Shown here: piece by piece, positions 36,301-45,200 of the stretch
How positions within the stretch are numbered: position 1 is the first letter of the stretch
Layout: every line of letters begins with the position of its first letter
Assembly (NCBI RefSeq): GCF_963860125.1
Contig: NZ_CAWLFA010000001.1
Span: 2,480,001-2,544,000 of the forward strand
Origin: Picosynechococcus sp. PCC 7002
GTDB lineage: Bacteria; Cyanobacteriota; Cyanobacteriia; Cyanobacteriales; MRBY01
Reading direction: 5' to 3'
Length of the DNA stretch: 64,000 bases
Program-made: the position numbers and the translations under genes
Notes under the pieces: generated by a model
What the model was told of the DNA's origin: nothing
Databases searched by the model: none
Seen by the model: the letters and a program-made list of their open reading frames with translations, nothing else

Positions 36301-37794
36301 TCAAGAAACGTCTACGGGGGCCGGGGTTACTTTCGCGGTGTGTTTTTTACTGTAGGTGGCCAACTTATCTACCAGTTTCGCACTTTCAGCGTTGAGGCCC
36401 AGCAATTCCACCTCGGCCCCGGTGCGGTGAAACTTCGCCACGATGCGGTCGAGCATTTCCACAGCCCCTTGATCCCAGAGGTGGGCGGCGCTGAGATCGA
36501 TGACGACTTGATCAACGACTTCTTCAAAATTAAAGGCGTCAAAAAATTCTTCCTTAGAGACAAAAAAGATTTGCCCCCGGACAGTATAAACATGGCGATC
36601 GCCGCCAGCTTCCACCCGCTTGTCTACCAAAACAACCTGGGCAATCTTATTGGAGAAAAAGACCGTACTCATCACAATACCCGTCGCGACTCCCAGGGCA
36701 AAATTGCGGGTCAGGATAATTACCGTCATCGTCGTCAGCATCACCATGGATTCACTGCGCGGCAGACGGGACAAATTTTTGAGAGAAGACCAGCGGAACG
36801 TCCCAACGGAGACCATGATCATGATCGCCACCAAAGCCGCCATGGGCATCTGTTGCACCCAATCCTGGAGACCCAAAATCGCAATCAACAGAAAAATCCC
36901 CGCACACAGGGTCGATAAACGGCCCCGGCCACCGGATTGGACATTGATCACCGATTGGCCAATCATGCCGCAGCCCGCCATGCCGCCAAAAAAGGCCGTG
37001 AGAATGTTGGCAAAGCCTTGCCCCTTCGCCTCTTGGTTTTTATCACTGGGGGTATCGGTTAACTCATCCACTAAAGAAGCCGTTAAGAATGAAGCCAGGA
37101 GACCGACAATCGCCAGGGTGATTGCGTAGGGAAAAATAATCTGCAGCGTTTCCCAGTTCAGGGGCACCTGGGGTAAACGGAAAAAGGGCAGGGCCGTGGG
37201 CAGTTCGCCCATATCCCCCACCGTGGGAACGTCTAGATTTAAGGCGATCGCCGCCACCGTCATCACCGCCAAAGTCACCAAGGGTGAAGGCACCACCGTC
37301 GTTAGCCGCGGTAAACCATAGATAATTACCAAGGACAACGCCGTGAGAAGATAAACCATTGGCGATTTCCCGATCAGTTGGGGCAGTTGGGCCAAGAAAA
37401 TCAACACCGCTAAGGCATTCACATAGCCCAGAACCACCGCTCGCGGCACATATTTCATCTGCCGGCCCAGTTTGAGGAACCCAAAGATCACCTGAATCAC
37501 GCCCGTCAAAAGGGTCGTCGCAAACAAATACTCCAGGCCATGATCTTTTACCAGATCAATCATCAACAGCGCCATCGCTCCCGTGGCCGCTGAGATGGAG
37601 CCGGGTCTACCCCCCAGAAAGGCTGTCATCACCGCAATGATAAACGAGGCATATAAGCCCACCTTCGGATCAACCCCAGCGATAATCGAAAAGGCGATCG
37701 CCTCCGGGATCAACGCCAATCCCACCACTGCACCAGCCAGAATATCCGCCCGCACATTGGCAAACCATTCCCGTTTTAAAACGCTTAAATTCAA
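36301..37794 (-). CDS. SulP family anion transporter with STAS domain
   Basis: A 497-residue inner-membrane transporter with ten or more helices starting at AGAVVGLALIPEAIAFSIIAG. A C-terminal STAS domain (about 390-485) reads VYTVRGQIFFVSKEEFFDAF and VVIDLSAAHLWDQGAVEML. In cyanobacteria SulP members include BicA (Na+-bicarbonate) and sulfate carriers; this sequence does not look like the BicA N-terminus I know, so the anion is left open. It is followed by a UspA gene 15 bp away. The start is the ATG at 37794. Confidence 0.9.
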   Translation of the reverse strand: MNLSVLKREWFANVRADILAGAVVGLALIPEAIAFSIIAGVDPKVGLYASFIIAVMTAFLGGRPGSISAATGAMALLMIDLVKDHGLEYLFATTLLTGVIQVIFGFLKLGRQMKYVPRAVVLGYVNALAVLIFLAQLPQLIGKSPMVYLLTALSLVIIYGLPRLTTVVPSPLVTLAVMTVAAIALNLDVPTVGDMGELPTALPFFRLPQVPLNWETLQIIFPYAITLAIVGLLASFLTASLVDELTDTPSDKNQEAKGQGFANILTAFFGGMAGCGMIGQSVINVQSGGRGRLSTLCAGIFLLIAILGLQDWVQQMPMAALVAIMIMVSVGTFRWSSLKNLSRLPRSESMVMLTTMTVIILTRNFALGVATGIVMSTVFFSNKIAQVVLVDKRVEAGGDRHVYTVRGQIFFVSKEEFFDAFNFEEVVDQVVIDLSAAHLWDQGAVEMLDRIVAKFHRTGAEVELLGLNAESAKLVDKLATYSKKHTAKVTPAPVDVS

Positions 37795-37872
37795 TGTGTC
37801 TCCGTAACAAAAAAGTTCAAGCCAAAAGCGTTAGGATGCTACCACAGAATTTGAAACGCGCGACAACGAAAA

Positions 37873-40029
37873 CTAATCCAAGCTGTCCTGGAGAGCCATC
37901 TGCATCAAAATATCGTGGGTGCTGTCGCTATGGCCATCGGCATGGGGTTCTTTTTGGTGGTAATGGCCGTCCTGCTGGAGCTGCCAAGATAAGCGGTTAT
38001 CGGACAACATAATCCCCAGGATCTCGTTGAGATCGCCAATTAACTTGGGATCCTCTACGGGGGTCACCGCCTCCACCCGACGACTCAGGTTACGGGTCAT
38101 CCAATCGGCGCTACCGATGTACATTTCCTCGGCCCCATCATTCTGGAAATAGTAAATGCGCGAGTGTTCCAGGAACCGCCCAATAATACTGATGACGCGG
38201 ATATTCTCACTGAGGCCTTCGACGCCAGGACGCAGACAACAAATCCCCCGCACGATCAGATCAATTTCCACCCCCGCTTGGGACGCTCGATAGAGGGTTT
38301 GGATCATCTCTAGATCGACCAGGGAGTTCATTTTTGCCACGATCCGTCCACTGCCGCCATTTTTGACGTGGGCAATCTCCCGCTCGATCATTGCCACCAT
38401 GCGAGACCGGAGGGTGACGGGGGCCACCAATAACTTACGGTAGGAACTTTGGCGGGAATAACCCGTGAGGAAGTTAAACAAATCCGTGAGATCTGCCCCC
38501 AAATCCTCACGACAACTCAGTAGCCCCAGATCCGTATAGAGGCGGGCGGTTTTTGGGTTGTAGTTGCCGGTGCCAATGTGGACGTAGCGGCGAATTTTTT
38601 TCTTTTTCTCTTGGCGCACCACCAGAACAATTTTGGTGTGGGTTTTCAGCCCAGCCAGGCCATAGACCACATGAACCCCTTTTTGTTCGAGGGTTCTAGC
38701 CCAGTTAATATTATTTTCTTCATCAAAGCGGGCTTTCAATTCCACCAGTACCGCCACCTGTTTGCCGTTTTGGGCGGCTTCGATGAGGGATTGAATAATC
38801 GGGGAATCACCGGAAGTTCGATAGAGGGTCATTTTGATCGCCAGCACGTCGGGATCCTTCGCCGCCTGGGTAATAAAGGCTTGGACGGTGGCCGAAAAAG
38901 AATGGTACGGATGGTGCAAAAGGCGATCGCCCTGACGAATCAACTCAAAAAAATCTGACTCAAAATCTTCCGAAGAACGGCTCCCCTTCCCCGCATCGAG
39001 CCAAGCCGGGGCAGTGGGCGACCAGGGTTTGTCCTTGAGGTGCTTGAGGGGCAAACCGAGGAACGTAAACAAAGAATCTAGACCAATTAAACCCTCTACT
39101 TCATAGACATCAATGTCCTGGAGATCCATTTCCTTGATGAGCATTTGCCGCACATCTTCCGGCATGGAATGGTGAATTTCGAGGCGCACCACAGAACCGC
39201 TAAACCGCCGCTTATGTAACTGTTCCTCGATGGCAATCATCAAATCATCGGCTTCGTCTTCTTCCACCGAAAGAGACGCATTGCGAGTGACCCGAAAGGC
39301 ATAGCACTCCTGGATATTCATCTGGGGAAAGAGGGTATCCAGATTATGGGCGATCACCTGTTCGATGGGCACCCCCACCCAAATCACTTTTTCTTGATCG
39401 GGGTAATAGCAAAGCTCTGGGGGTAATGTGACAAACCGAGGAAAGTTCCCTGGCACCTTGACCCGGGCAAATCTTTCTTGTTCTTCATTTTCTGGTTCTT
39501 TGATCACCACCGCAAGGTTTAGGCTGAGGTTAGAAATGTGGGGAAATGGGTGACTCGGATCAACGGCGAGGGGCGTCAGGACGGGGAAAATATGCTCCTG
39601 GTAAAAGTCATGAAAATAGTTCCGTTGTTCCCGGTTGAGGTCGAGGTAGTCAACGAGGTGAATTCCTTCCTGGGCGAGGAGGGGCTTAAGGGTATGTTGA
39701 AAATGTTGATCCTGGAGTTGGACGAGGGGTTTGAGGCGTTCGTAAATGTCTTGGAGTTGTTCGGCTGGATTGCGCCCATCAAAGGAGAGTTTGCTGACCC
39801 CGGCCTCCACTTGTTGCTTCAGTCCGGCAACCCGCACCATGAAAAATTCGTCGAGGTTATTGCTAAAAATGGCGAGAAATTTGAGGCGCTCTAGCAGTAC
39901 GTTGCGGTCGTCCAATCCCTCACTGAGAACGCGGCGGTTAAATTCAAGCCAACTGAGTTCCCGATTAAAATAATATTGCGGATTATCGAGGTCAGTTTTG
40001 AGTTTACTGGCGGTTTTCGCAGAGGACAT
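37873..40029 (-). CDS. ppk1: Polyphosphate kinase PPK1
   Basis: An enzyme of about 718 residues that makes polyphosphate from ATP. N-terminal block: PQYYFNRELSWLEFNRRVL; catalytic parts: FARVKVPGNFPRF, IKMTLYRTSGDSPI, LKARFDEENNINWAR, the phosphorylated His region GLKTHTKIVLVVR, and YVHIGTGNYNPKTARLYTD, with a second His in the phospholipase-D-like fold. I chose the ATG at 40029. ATG codons at 40080 and 40101 are also in frame, but the latter would overlap the start of the divergent TPR gene. The C-terminal tail is His-rich (HYHQKEPHADGHSDSTHD). Confidence 0.93.
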   Translation of the reverse strand: MSSAKTASKLKTDLDNPQYYFNRELSWLEFNRRVLSEGLDDRNVLLERLKFLAIFSNNLDEFFMVRVAGLKQQVEAGVSKLSFDGRNPAEQLQDIYERLKPLVQLQDQHFQHTLKPLLAQEGIHLVDYLDLNREQRNYFHDFYQEHIFPVLTPLAVDPSHPFPHISNLSLNLAVVIKEPENEEQERFARVKVPGNFPRFVTLPPELCYYPDQEKVIWVGVPIEQVIAHNLDTLFPQMNIQECYAFRVTRNASLSVEEDEADDLMIAIEEQLHKRRFSGSVVRLEIHHSMPEDVRQMLIKEMDLQDIDVYEVEGLIGLDSLFTFLGLPLKHLKDKPWSPTAPAWLDAGKGSRSSEDFESDFFELIRQGDRLLHHPYHSFSATVQAFITQAAKDPDVLAIKMTLYRTSGDSPIIQSLIEAAQNGKQVAVLVELKARFDEENNINWARTLEQKGVHVVYGLAGLKTHTKIVLVVRQEKKKKIRRYVHIGTGNYNPKTARLYTDLGLLSCREDLGADLTDLFNFLTGYSRQSSYRKLLVAPVTLRSRMVAMIEREIAHVKNGGSGRIVAKMNSLVDLEMIQTLYRASQAGVEIDLIVRGICCLRPGVEGLSENIRVISIIGRFLEHSRIYYFQNDGAEEMYIGSADWMTRNLSRRVEAVTPVEDPKLIGDLNEILGIMLSDNRLSWQLQQDGHYHQKEPHADGHSDSTHDILMQMALQDSLD

Positions 40030-40099
40030 ATACTTTTTATGCAGAGGATCGAAACTGTGACGGGAAGCCTTTCTCGCCATTGTTAATAGAGTAAACCCC

Positions 40100-41230
40100 A
40101 TGACCAATTGTTATCGCAAACTTTTGCTTTTTCTTAGCCTCAGCTTAATGATGGGGGCCGGGCAGGTTTCGGCAGCATCTCTGGTAGGGCCAATTCAAGA
40201 TCCTTTACTCCCAACCCAGCAGGGCGATCGCCCCTTGAGTGAATCCCAGGCGGCCCAACTAACCCAGACAATTATCACCCTAGAGGCTGAGGGGTTCGAG
40301 CAATGGGCTGAGGGAAATAAAGAGGCGGCTTTTTCTCGGTGGTGGCGACAACTGCGGTTACGGCAAGTTTTACCGGATCGCCAAGCCGAAGTGGAAAGCC
40401 TAGGACAAATCGGGGCGATCGCCTGGGAAGATAACCAAACAGAGCCAGTACAAATCATCACCGAACGTTTGGTGGCCATCGAACAACAAAATTTTCCCCA
40501 AGACTATAATCTCCTGCTGCCCCTGGCCACGGCCTATGAACAAATTCGGGATTCTCAACGGGCGATCGCCCTCTATCGGCAGCACCTAGAGACCCTCGAA
40601 GATCCCTACAAACCAGAAATTTTGCGCCTAATTACCCAATTGGCCCTAGATTGGTTTAACACCAACGCCGCCCTCAATGCCCTAGAAGAAATTGCAACCC
40701 TCAACGCCCTTACGGACGCAGACCGGGAACAACTCGCCGCCCTCTATGAACAAACCCAGCAGCCCGAAAAGGCGATCGCCCAGCAACGGCAACTCACCGC
40801 TGTTTATTTCCAAGCACAAAACCTGCCCCGACTGATCCGCACTTACCAACAAATCGCCGAAAATTACAGGCAACTCCAGGATTATCCCCAGGCCGTAAGC
40901 TTTAGCCGCGATGCCTTTACCCTCGCCTGGGAACTGGAGTATTTTGACGCCGCCGAAAGTGCCCTCACCCAGTTGGCGACCCTTTACCTGGCCCAAGAGA
41001 AAAACGCCTCTGGCCTCCAGGTCTATGAACAACTGATCACCGTCCAGGAAGCGAGCTATAACCGCTTTGGGATGATGGAAACCTACCGCACCCTCGGCAC
41101 CCTCTATGAACAGGCGGGCCGCTACCCCGACGCCCTCGTTGCGCTCCAAAGGGGATTGGCGATCGCCAAAGAATTGAACCACAATATCAACGACTTCACC
41201 CAAGCCATTGCCACCCTGCCGCTTCAATGA
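40100..41230 (+). CDS. Exported TPR-repeat protein coupled to LptF/G permease
   Basis: A 376-residue protein. A signal peptide is visible (MTNCYRKLLLFLSLSLMMG, cleavage likely after VSA), so it is periplasmic; no lipobox Cys follows. From about residue 45 on it consists of TPR-type helical pairs, for example YEQIRDSQRAIALYRQHLET and YRTLGTLYEQAGRYPDALVA. Its stop overlaps the start of the LptF/G gene by ATGA, so the two are coupled in translation. A role in assembling or assisting the lipid exporter is inference from this linkage. It starts divergent from ppk1. Confidence 0.83.
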   Translation: MTNCYRKLLLFLSLSLMMGAGQVSAASLVGPIQDPLLPTQQGDRPLSESQAAQLTQTIITLEAEGFEQWAEGNKEAAFSRWWRQLRLRQVLPDRQAEVESLGQIGAIAWEDNQTEPVQIITERLVAIEQQNFPQDYNLLLPLATAYEQIRDSQRAIALYRQHLETLEDPYKPEILRLITQLALDWFNTNAALNALEEIATLNALTDADREQLAALYEQTQQPEKAIAQQRQLTAVYFQAQNLPRLIRTYQQIAENYRQLQDYPQAVSFSRDAFTLAWELEYFDAAESALTQLATLYLAQEKNASGLQVYEQLITVQEASYNRFGMMETYRTLGTLYEQAGRYPDALVALQRGLAIAKELNHNINDFTQAIATLPLQ

Positions 41231-42348
41231 AATCTTTGCTCAAAAATCTTGCCGTTTTAGACCGCTACATCATCGGTGAACTCAATCTAGCCTTTGCGTT
41301 TGGCTTGGGGCTATTTTCTGCCCTGGGAATCGCCGTCGGTAGTCTCTTTGATCTTTTGGCCCAGGTGCGAGAATCTCGGTTGCTCTTTGATGTGGCTCTG
41401 AAGGTCATGGCTCTGAAAATGCCGGAATTTATCGGTTTTGCCCTGCCGATGGCCGTTTTGCTGGCGACCCTCATTGTTTACAGTCGCCTCTCTGGAGACA
41501 GTGAAATTATCGCCCTCCGCAGCCTGGGGATTAGTGTCTATCGCCTCGTTTTACCGGCCCTCATTTTCAGTATCTTGGCCACAGCAATCACCTTCGTTTT
41601 TAAAGACCAAGTGATCCCCCTCGCCAATGCCCAGGCCACCCAAACCCTGGAACAAGCCTTTTTACAAAAACAAGCGCCCTTTCGAGATGAGAAAATTATT
41701 TATCCTGAATATGGCGAGGATAACGTCCTCAAACGCTTATTTTATGCGGCTGAATTTGACGGACAGCAGATGAAAGATCTGACGATCATCGACCGCTCCA
41801 ACGGCAGCCTGAATCAAATTGTCACCGCCGATGCTGCTGGCTGGGATCTCGCCCGTAATCAGTGGAATTTTCAAAATGGCATTATCTACTTCATTGATAT
41901 CGACGGCTCCTACCGCAATGTGCTGCGCTTTGACCGCCACCAAATTCAACTCAGCAACGAGCTACGGGTGGACGAAGAATTACCCAAACACGAAGATATG
42001 AGCCTAGCCCAACTCCAGCAGTACATGCAGACTGTCGCCGCTGACCCTGACCGGGATGAGGCTTGGTTGCGGAAGTTGCGGGTGCGGTTCCAAGAGAAAA
42101 TTTCCTTTCCCTTTATTTGTCTCGCCCTGGGTGTGGTGGGAGCCGCCATTGGTTTGCGGCCCCAGAGTGCAGGGAAAGCCACCGGGTTTGGTCTCTGTGT
42201 GGGGTTAATCTTTGGGTATTATTTCCTCGCTTTTATGATCAGTTCCGTGGGCGTAGCTGGGTATTTGCACCCCATTTTGGCGGCCTGGTTACCCAACCTG
42301 ATCGTGATGGCGATCGCCTCTGGTCTTGTGCTGCAAAGCGCGAAGTAA
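41227..42348 (+). CDS. LptF/LptG family permease (YjgP/YjgQ)
   Basis: A 373-residue inner-membrane permease, one half of the LptB2FG exporter that pulls lipopolysaccharide or a similar lipid from the membrane. The first helix region LDRYIIGELNLAFAFGLGLF, the family stretch LPMAVLLATLIVYSRLSGDSEIIALRSLGIS, and the C-terminal three helices are all present, with a periplasmic beta-jellyroll between (about 125-250). No lptB or second permease is adjacent. It begins at an ATG overlapping the stop of the TPR gene. Confidence 0.9.
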   Translation: MKSLLKNLAVLDRYIIGELNLAFAFGLGLFSALGIAVGSLFDLLAQVRESRLLFDVALKVMALKMPEFIGFALPMAVLLATLIVYSRLSGDSEIIALRSLGISVYRLVLPALIFSILATAITFVFKDQVIPLANAQATQTLEQAFLQKQAPFRDEKIIYPEYGEDNVLKRLFYAAEFDGQQMKDLTIIDRSNGSLNQIVTADAAGWDLARNQWNFQNGIIYFIDIDGSYRNVLRFDRHQIQLSNELRVDEELPKHEDMSLAQLQQYMQTVAADPDRDEAWLRKLRVRFQEKISFPFICLALGVVGAAIGLRPQSAGKATGFGLCVGLIFGYYFLAFMISSVGVAGYLHPILAAWLPNLIVMAIASGLVLQSAK

Positions 42349-42493
42349 GCTCATTGCACAGCAATTTATCCTGGGCTGATTGGCTAGGCCTGAACGTAAA
42401 TATCTTTAGTGAACTCTTATGACAAAAAAGCGCCTCTTCATTGGAGTTGAAAAGAAAATTGTGTATGTAGTCTATTTGTAATTGGCGACATAC

Positions 42494-43249
42494 ATGAAGA
42501 AATACATTGCAGAATTTCTAGGGACATTCTGGTTGGTTCTGGGGGGATGTGGCAGTGCTGTTTTTGCCGCCGTCGTCGCCCTATCCGACGCTGACCTTTC
42601 CAACGGGTTAGGTCTGGGTTTTCTGGGGGTTTCCCTGGCCTTTGGTTTAACAGTTGTGACTGGCGCCTATGCTTTCGGGCATATTTCTGGTGGCCATTTT
42701 AACCCGGCAGTTTCCTTTGGCCTATGGGCCGCCAAACGCTTTCCTGGGCATGAATTACTTCCCTATATCGTGGCCCAGGTGTTGGGAGGAGCTTTAGCTG
42801 GCCTTGTCATTTTGGTAGTCGGCAGTGGCAATGGCGCCTTAGACTTATCCGGCTCGAATCCCCTGGCTACCAACGGCTTTGGGAGTCATTCTCCAGGTGG
42901 CTATGGCTTACTGGCGGCTTTGATTACCGAAATTGTCATGACCTTTATGTTTTTGATGATTATTTTGGGTTCCACAGATCGCCGTGCCCCCGCTGGTTTT
43001 GCCCCAGTTGCCATTGGTCTTGGTTTAACATTGATTCACCTGATCAGTATTCCAATCACCAATACCTCGGTCAATCCGGCTCGGAGTACAGGCGTCGCTC
43101 TCTTTTGTGGCAACGTTGAATTAATCGGTCAGCTATGGCTCTTTTGGGTAGCACCTATTTTTGGGGCGATCGCCGCAGGATATGCCTATAGTGCTTTCTT
43201 TAGCGAAACAAAAGATACAACGGGTACTGGGGCGCCGACGATCGCTTAG
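42494..43249 (+). CDS. aqpZ: Aquaporin Z
   Basis: A 251-residue six-helix channel of the MIP family. Both NPA motifs are intact: GGHFNPAVS in the first half and TSVNPARST in the second. The arrangement and residues match bacterial water-selective AqpZ. It allows rapid water movement across the plasma membrane and is linked to osmotic response in cyanobacteria. I use the ATG at 42494; a TTG four codons upstream is in frame. A terminator lies at 43282. Confidence 0.94.
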   Translation: MKKYIAEFLGTFWLVLGGCGSAVFAAVVALSDADLSNGLGLGFLGVSLAFGLTVVTGAYAFGHISGGHFNPAVSFGLWAAKRFPGHELLPYIVAQVLGGALAGLVILVVGSGNGALDLSGSNPLATNGFGSHSPGGYGLLAALITEIVMTFMFLMIILGSTDRRAPAGFAPVAIGLGLTLIHLISIPITNTSVNPARSTGVALFCGNVELIGQLWLFWVAPIFGAIAAGYAYSAFFSETKDTTGTGAPTIA

Positions 43250-43281
43250 GCCCATACCAGACATAATCTTTACCTGATATT

Positions 43282-43321
43282 TCCCCCATCGCTTGATTTT
43301 TCAAAACCTGGGGGATTTTTT
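43282..43321 (+). terminator. Rho-independent terminator of aqpZ
   Basis: TCCCCC at 43282-43287 pairs with GGGGGA at 43310-43315; a small inner stem TTGA/TCAA is also possible, and six T follow. It lies 33 bp after the aqpZ stop. Confidence 0.75.
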
Positions 43322-43362
43322 ATGGTCAATCTCTGGAATTAAGTCCGCTGGAGACAGGGAGC

Positions 43363-43563
43363 CTAATCACCAACATCCGCAATCCGAAAACCCATCTGGC
43401 ACTCATAGGTCGTCGCCACCTTGGGAAAATTGCCATTGATGAGATGGCCGCAACATAATTTGCCCTGGCGTACGCGGGGGGTGCCACTTTGATCGGCCAT
43501 TAAACAGCCCTGGCACACTTGATCAGTGGGTAAGATCTGTCCATCCGTAAGGATCATCAACAT
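43363..43563 (-). CDS. Small Cys-rich protein of unknown function
   Basis: A 66-residue protein with five Cys: CQGC (CxxC), CC and a later single Cys (YECQMGF). The spacing, with a His in CCGH, suggests a small zinc-binding or redox fold. I recognise it only as a type of short cyanobacterial hypothetical. The ATG at 43563 is used; an alternative ATG two codons downstream would also fit. It lies antiparallel between aqpZ and glyA. Function unknown. Confidence 0.65.
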   Translation of the reverse strand: MLMILTDGQILPTDQVCQGCLMADQSGTPRVRQGKLCCGHLINGNFPKVATTYECQMGFRIADVGD

Positions 43564-43737
43564 CTGCGCTTGCCTCCCATGGGATCCAACAACCACTCTT
43601 GCTTAATTTTTATTGTAAAGGGAACTGCTGATAAATTCGTTAAACTTGCTACACTGCTTAACCTTGGGGGCCATAGCGCCATTCACCTAGTCCGGCCCGC
43701 CGAGGAATGTTTGTTAAAATTTTAGCGATGCCGATGG

Positions 43738-43743
43738 TATAAT
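43738..43743 (+). promoter_or_regulatory. Putative -10 element upstream of glyA
   Basis: TATAAT lies 61 bp before the glyA GTG and matches the sigma-70 consensus. The candidate -35, TTGTTA, begins 27 bp upstream; its spacer of 21 bp is longer than usual, so the pairing is uncertain. No riboswitch-like structure is evident in this leader. Confidence 0.4.
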
Positions 43744-43803
43744 GCGCCATCCGCAGGAAGTATTTTTAAATTTTATTTGCGATTGCGAAAGGAAGACCTC
43801 ACC

Positions 43804-45087
43804 GTGACCCAAACTAACCTTGATTTCTTAGCCCAAACCGATAGCGTTGTTGCTGGGATGATTGCCAGTGAACTCAACCGCCAGCGGGTACACCTCGAAC
43901 TCATCGCCAGCGAAAACTTCACCTCCCCAGCGGTGATGGCGGCCCAGGGTTCTGTCCTCACGAATAAGTACGCCGAAGGTCTTCCCAATAAGCGTTATTA
44001 CGGTGGCTGCGAATTTGTCGATCAAGTAGAGCAAATTGCCATTGATCGCGTCAAGGAATTGTTTGGAGCGGCCCATGCCAATGTTCAACCCCACTCCGGC
44101 GCCCAGGCCAACTTTGCGGTGTTCCTGACGCTCCTGGAACCTGGCGACAAAATTATGGGGATGGACTTGTCCCATGGGGGCCACTTGACCCACGGTTCGC
44201 CGGTGAATGTGTCGGGGAAATGGTTTGAAGTGGTGCAGTATGGCGTTAATAAAGAGACAGAACGCCTCGATTATGATGAAATCCGCGAAATTGCCCTGCG
44301 GGAAAAACCGAAGCTGATCATCTGTGGTTATTCTGCTTACCCGCGCATTATTGAGTTTGATAAATTCCGGGCGATCGCCGATGAAGTAGGTGCCTATTTG
44401 ATGGCGGACATTGCCCACATTGCGGGATTAGTCGCAACAGGCCATCACCCCAACCCAATTCCCCACTGTGATGTGGTGACAACTACCACCCATAAAACGC
44501 TCCGTGGCCCCCGGGGTGGTTCGATCATGACCCGCGACGCCGAACTGGGCAAGAAATTTGATAAATCGGTGTTCCCTGGTAGCCAAGGCGGCCCCCTCGA
44601 ACATGTGATTGCGGGGAAAGCGGTGGCCTTCGGCGAAGCCCTCAAGCCGGAATTTAAAGCCTATTCTGCCCAGGTAATTGCTAATGCCCAGGCGATGGCC
44701 AATACCCTCGTCAGCCGTGGCTTCAAACTCGTTTCTAACGGGACAGATAACCACCTGATGCTTGTGGATATGCGCTCCATTGGCATGAACGGGAAGCGGG
44801 CTGATGCTTTGATTAGTGAGATCAACATCACCGCCAACAAAAACACCGTTCCCTTCGATCCTGAGAAGCCTTGGATTGGGAGCGGCATCCGTCTCGGTTC
44901 TCCGGCGATGACCACCCGGGGCCTCAAGGAAGTAGACTTTGCCGAAATTGCCAACATCATTGCGGATCGTCTGTTAAATCCCGATGATGAAGCGGTGAAA
45001 CAGGATTGTCTGGGTCGCGTTGCGGATCTTTGTGAAAAGTTCCCCCTCTACCCCCATTTGCAGATTCCGGTAGCGGCGATCGCCTAA
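43804..45087 (+). CDS. glyA: Serine hydroxymethyltransferase
   Basis: A 427-residue PLP enzyme interconverting serine and glycine while charging tetrahydrofolate with a one-carbon unit. Signatures: ELIASENFTSPAVMAAQGS, GYSAYPRIIEF, and the PLP-lysine motif VTTTTHKTLRGPRGG. I chose the GTG at 43804, since AGGAAG lies just upstream and the resulting length equals the family norm; an upstream TTG at 43777 is less likely. A terminator follows at 45119. Confidence 0.95.
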   Translation: MTQTNLDFLAQTDSVVAGMIASELNRQRVHLELIASENFTSPAVMAAQGSVLTNKYAEGLPNKRYYGGCEFVDQVEQIAIDRVKELFGAAHANVQPHSGAQANFAVFLTLLEPGDKIMGMDLSHGGHLTHGSPVNVSGKWFEVVQYGVNKETERLDYDEIREIALREKPKLIICGYSAYPRIIEFDKFRAIADEVGAYLMADIAHIAGLVATGHHPNPIPHCDVVTTTTHKTLRGPRGGSIMTRDAELGKKFDKSVFPGSQGGPLEHVIAGKAVAFGEALKPEFKAYSAQVIANAQAMANTLVSRGFKLVSNGTDNHLMLVDMRSIGMNGKRADALISEINITANKNTVPFDPEKPWIGSGIRLGSPAMTTRGLKEVDFAEIANIIADRLLNPDDEAVKQDCLGRVADLCEKFPLYPHLQIPVAAIA

Positions 45088-45118
45088 ATTCTTTAATATC
45101 TTTTTAAATAATGGAAAG

Positions 45119-45153
45119 CTCAGGTTTAATGAAAAAGGTAACCTGAGTTTTTT
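45119..45153 (+). terminator. Rho-independent terminator of glyA
   Basis: CTCAGGTT at 45119-45126 pairs perfectly with AACCTGAG at 45140-45147, with a 13-base loop, followed by six T. Confidence 0.85.
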
Positions 45154-45200
45154 CTTATTTCGGTTTTGCTCTACTCTCTCTGTTCTTAGCCAACGCCAAT

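Noticed and set aside
43597..43803. Glycine riboswitch upstream of glyA
   Set aside because: The leader is short and lacks the conserved paired elements I would expect.
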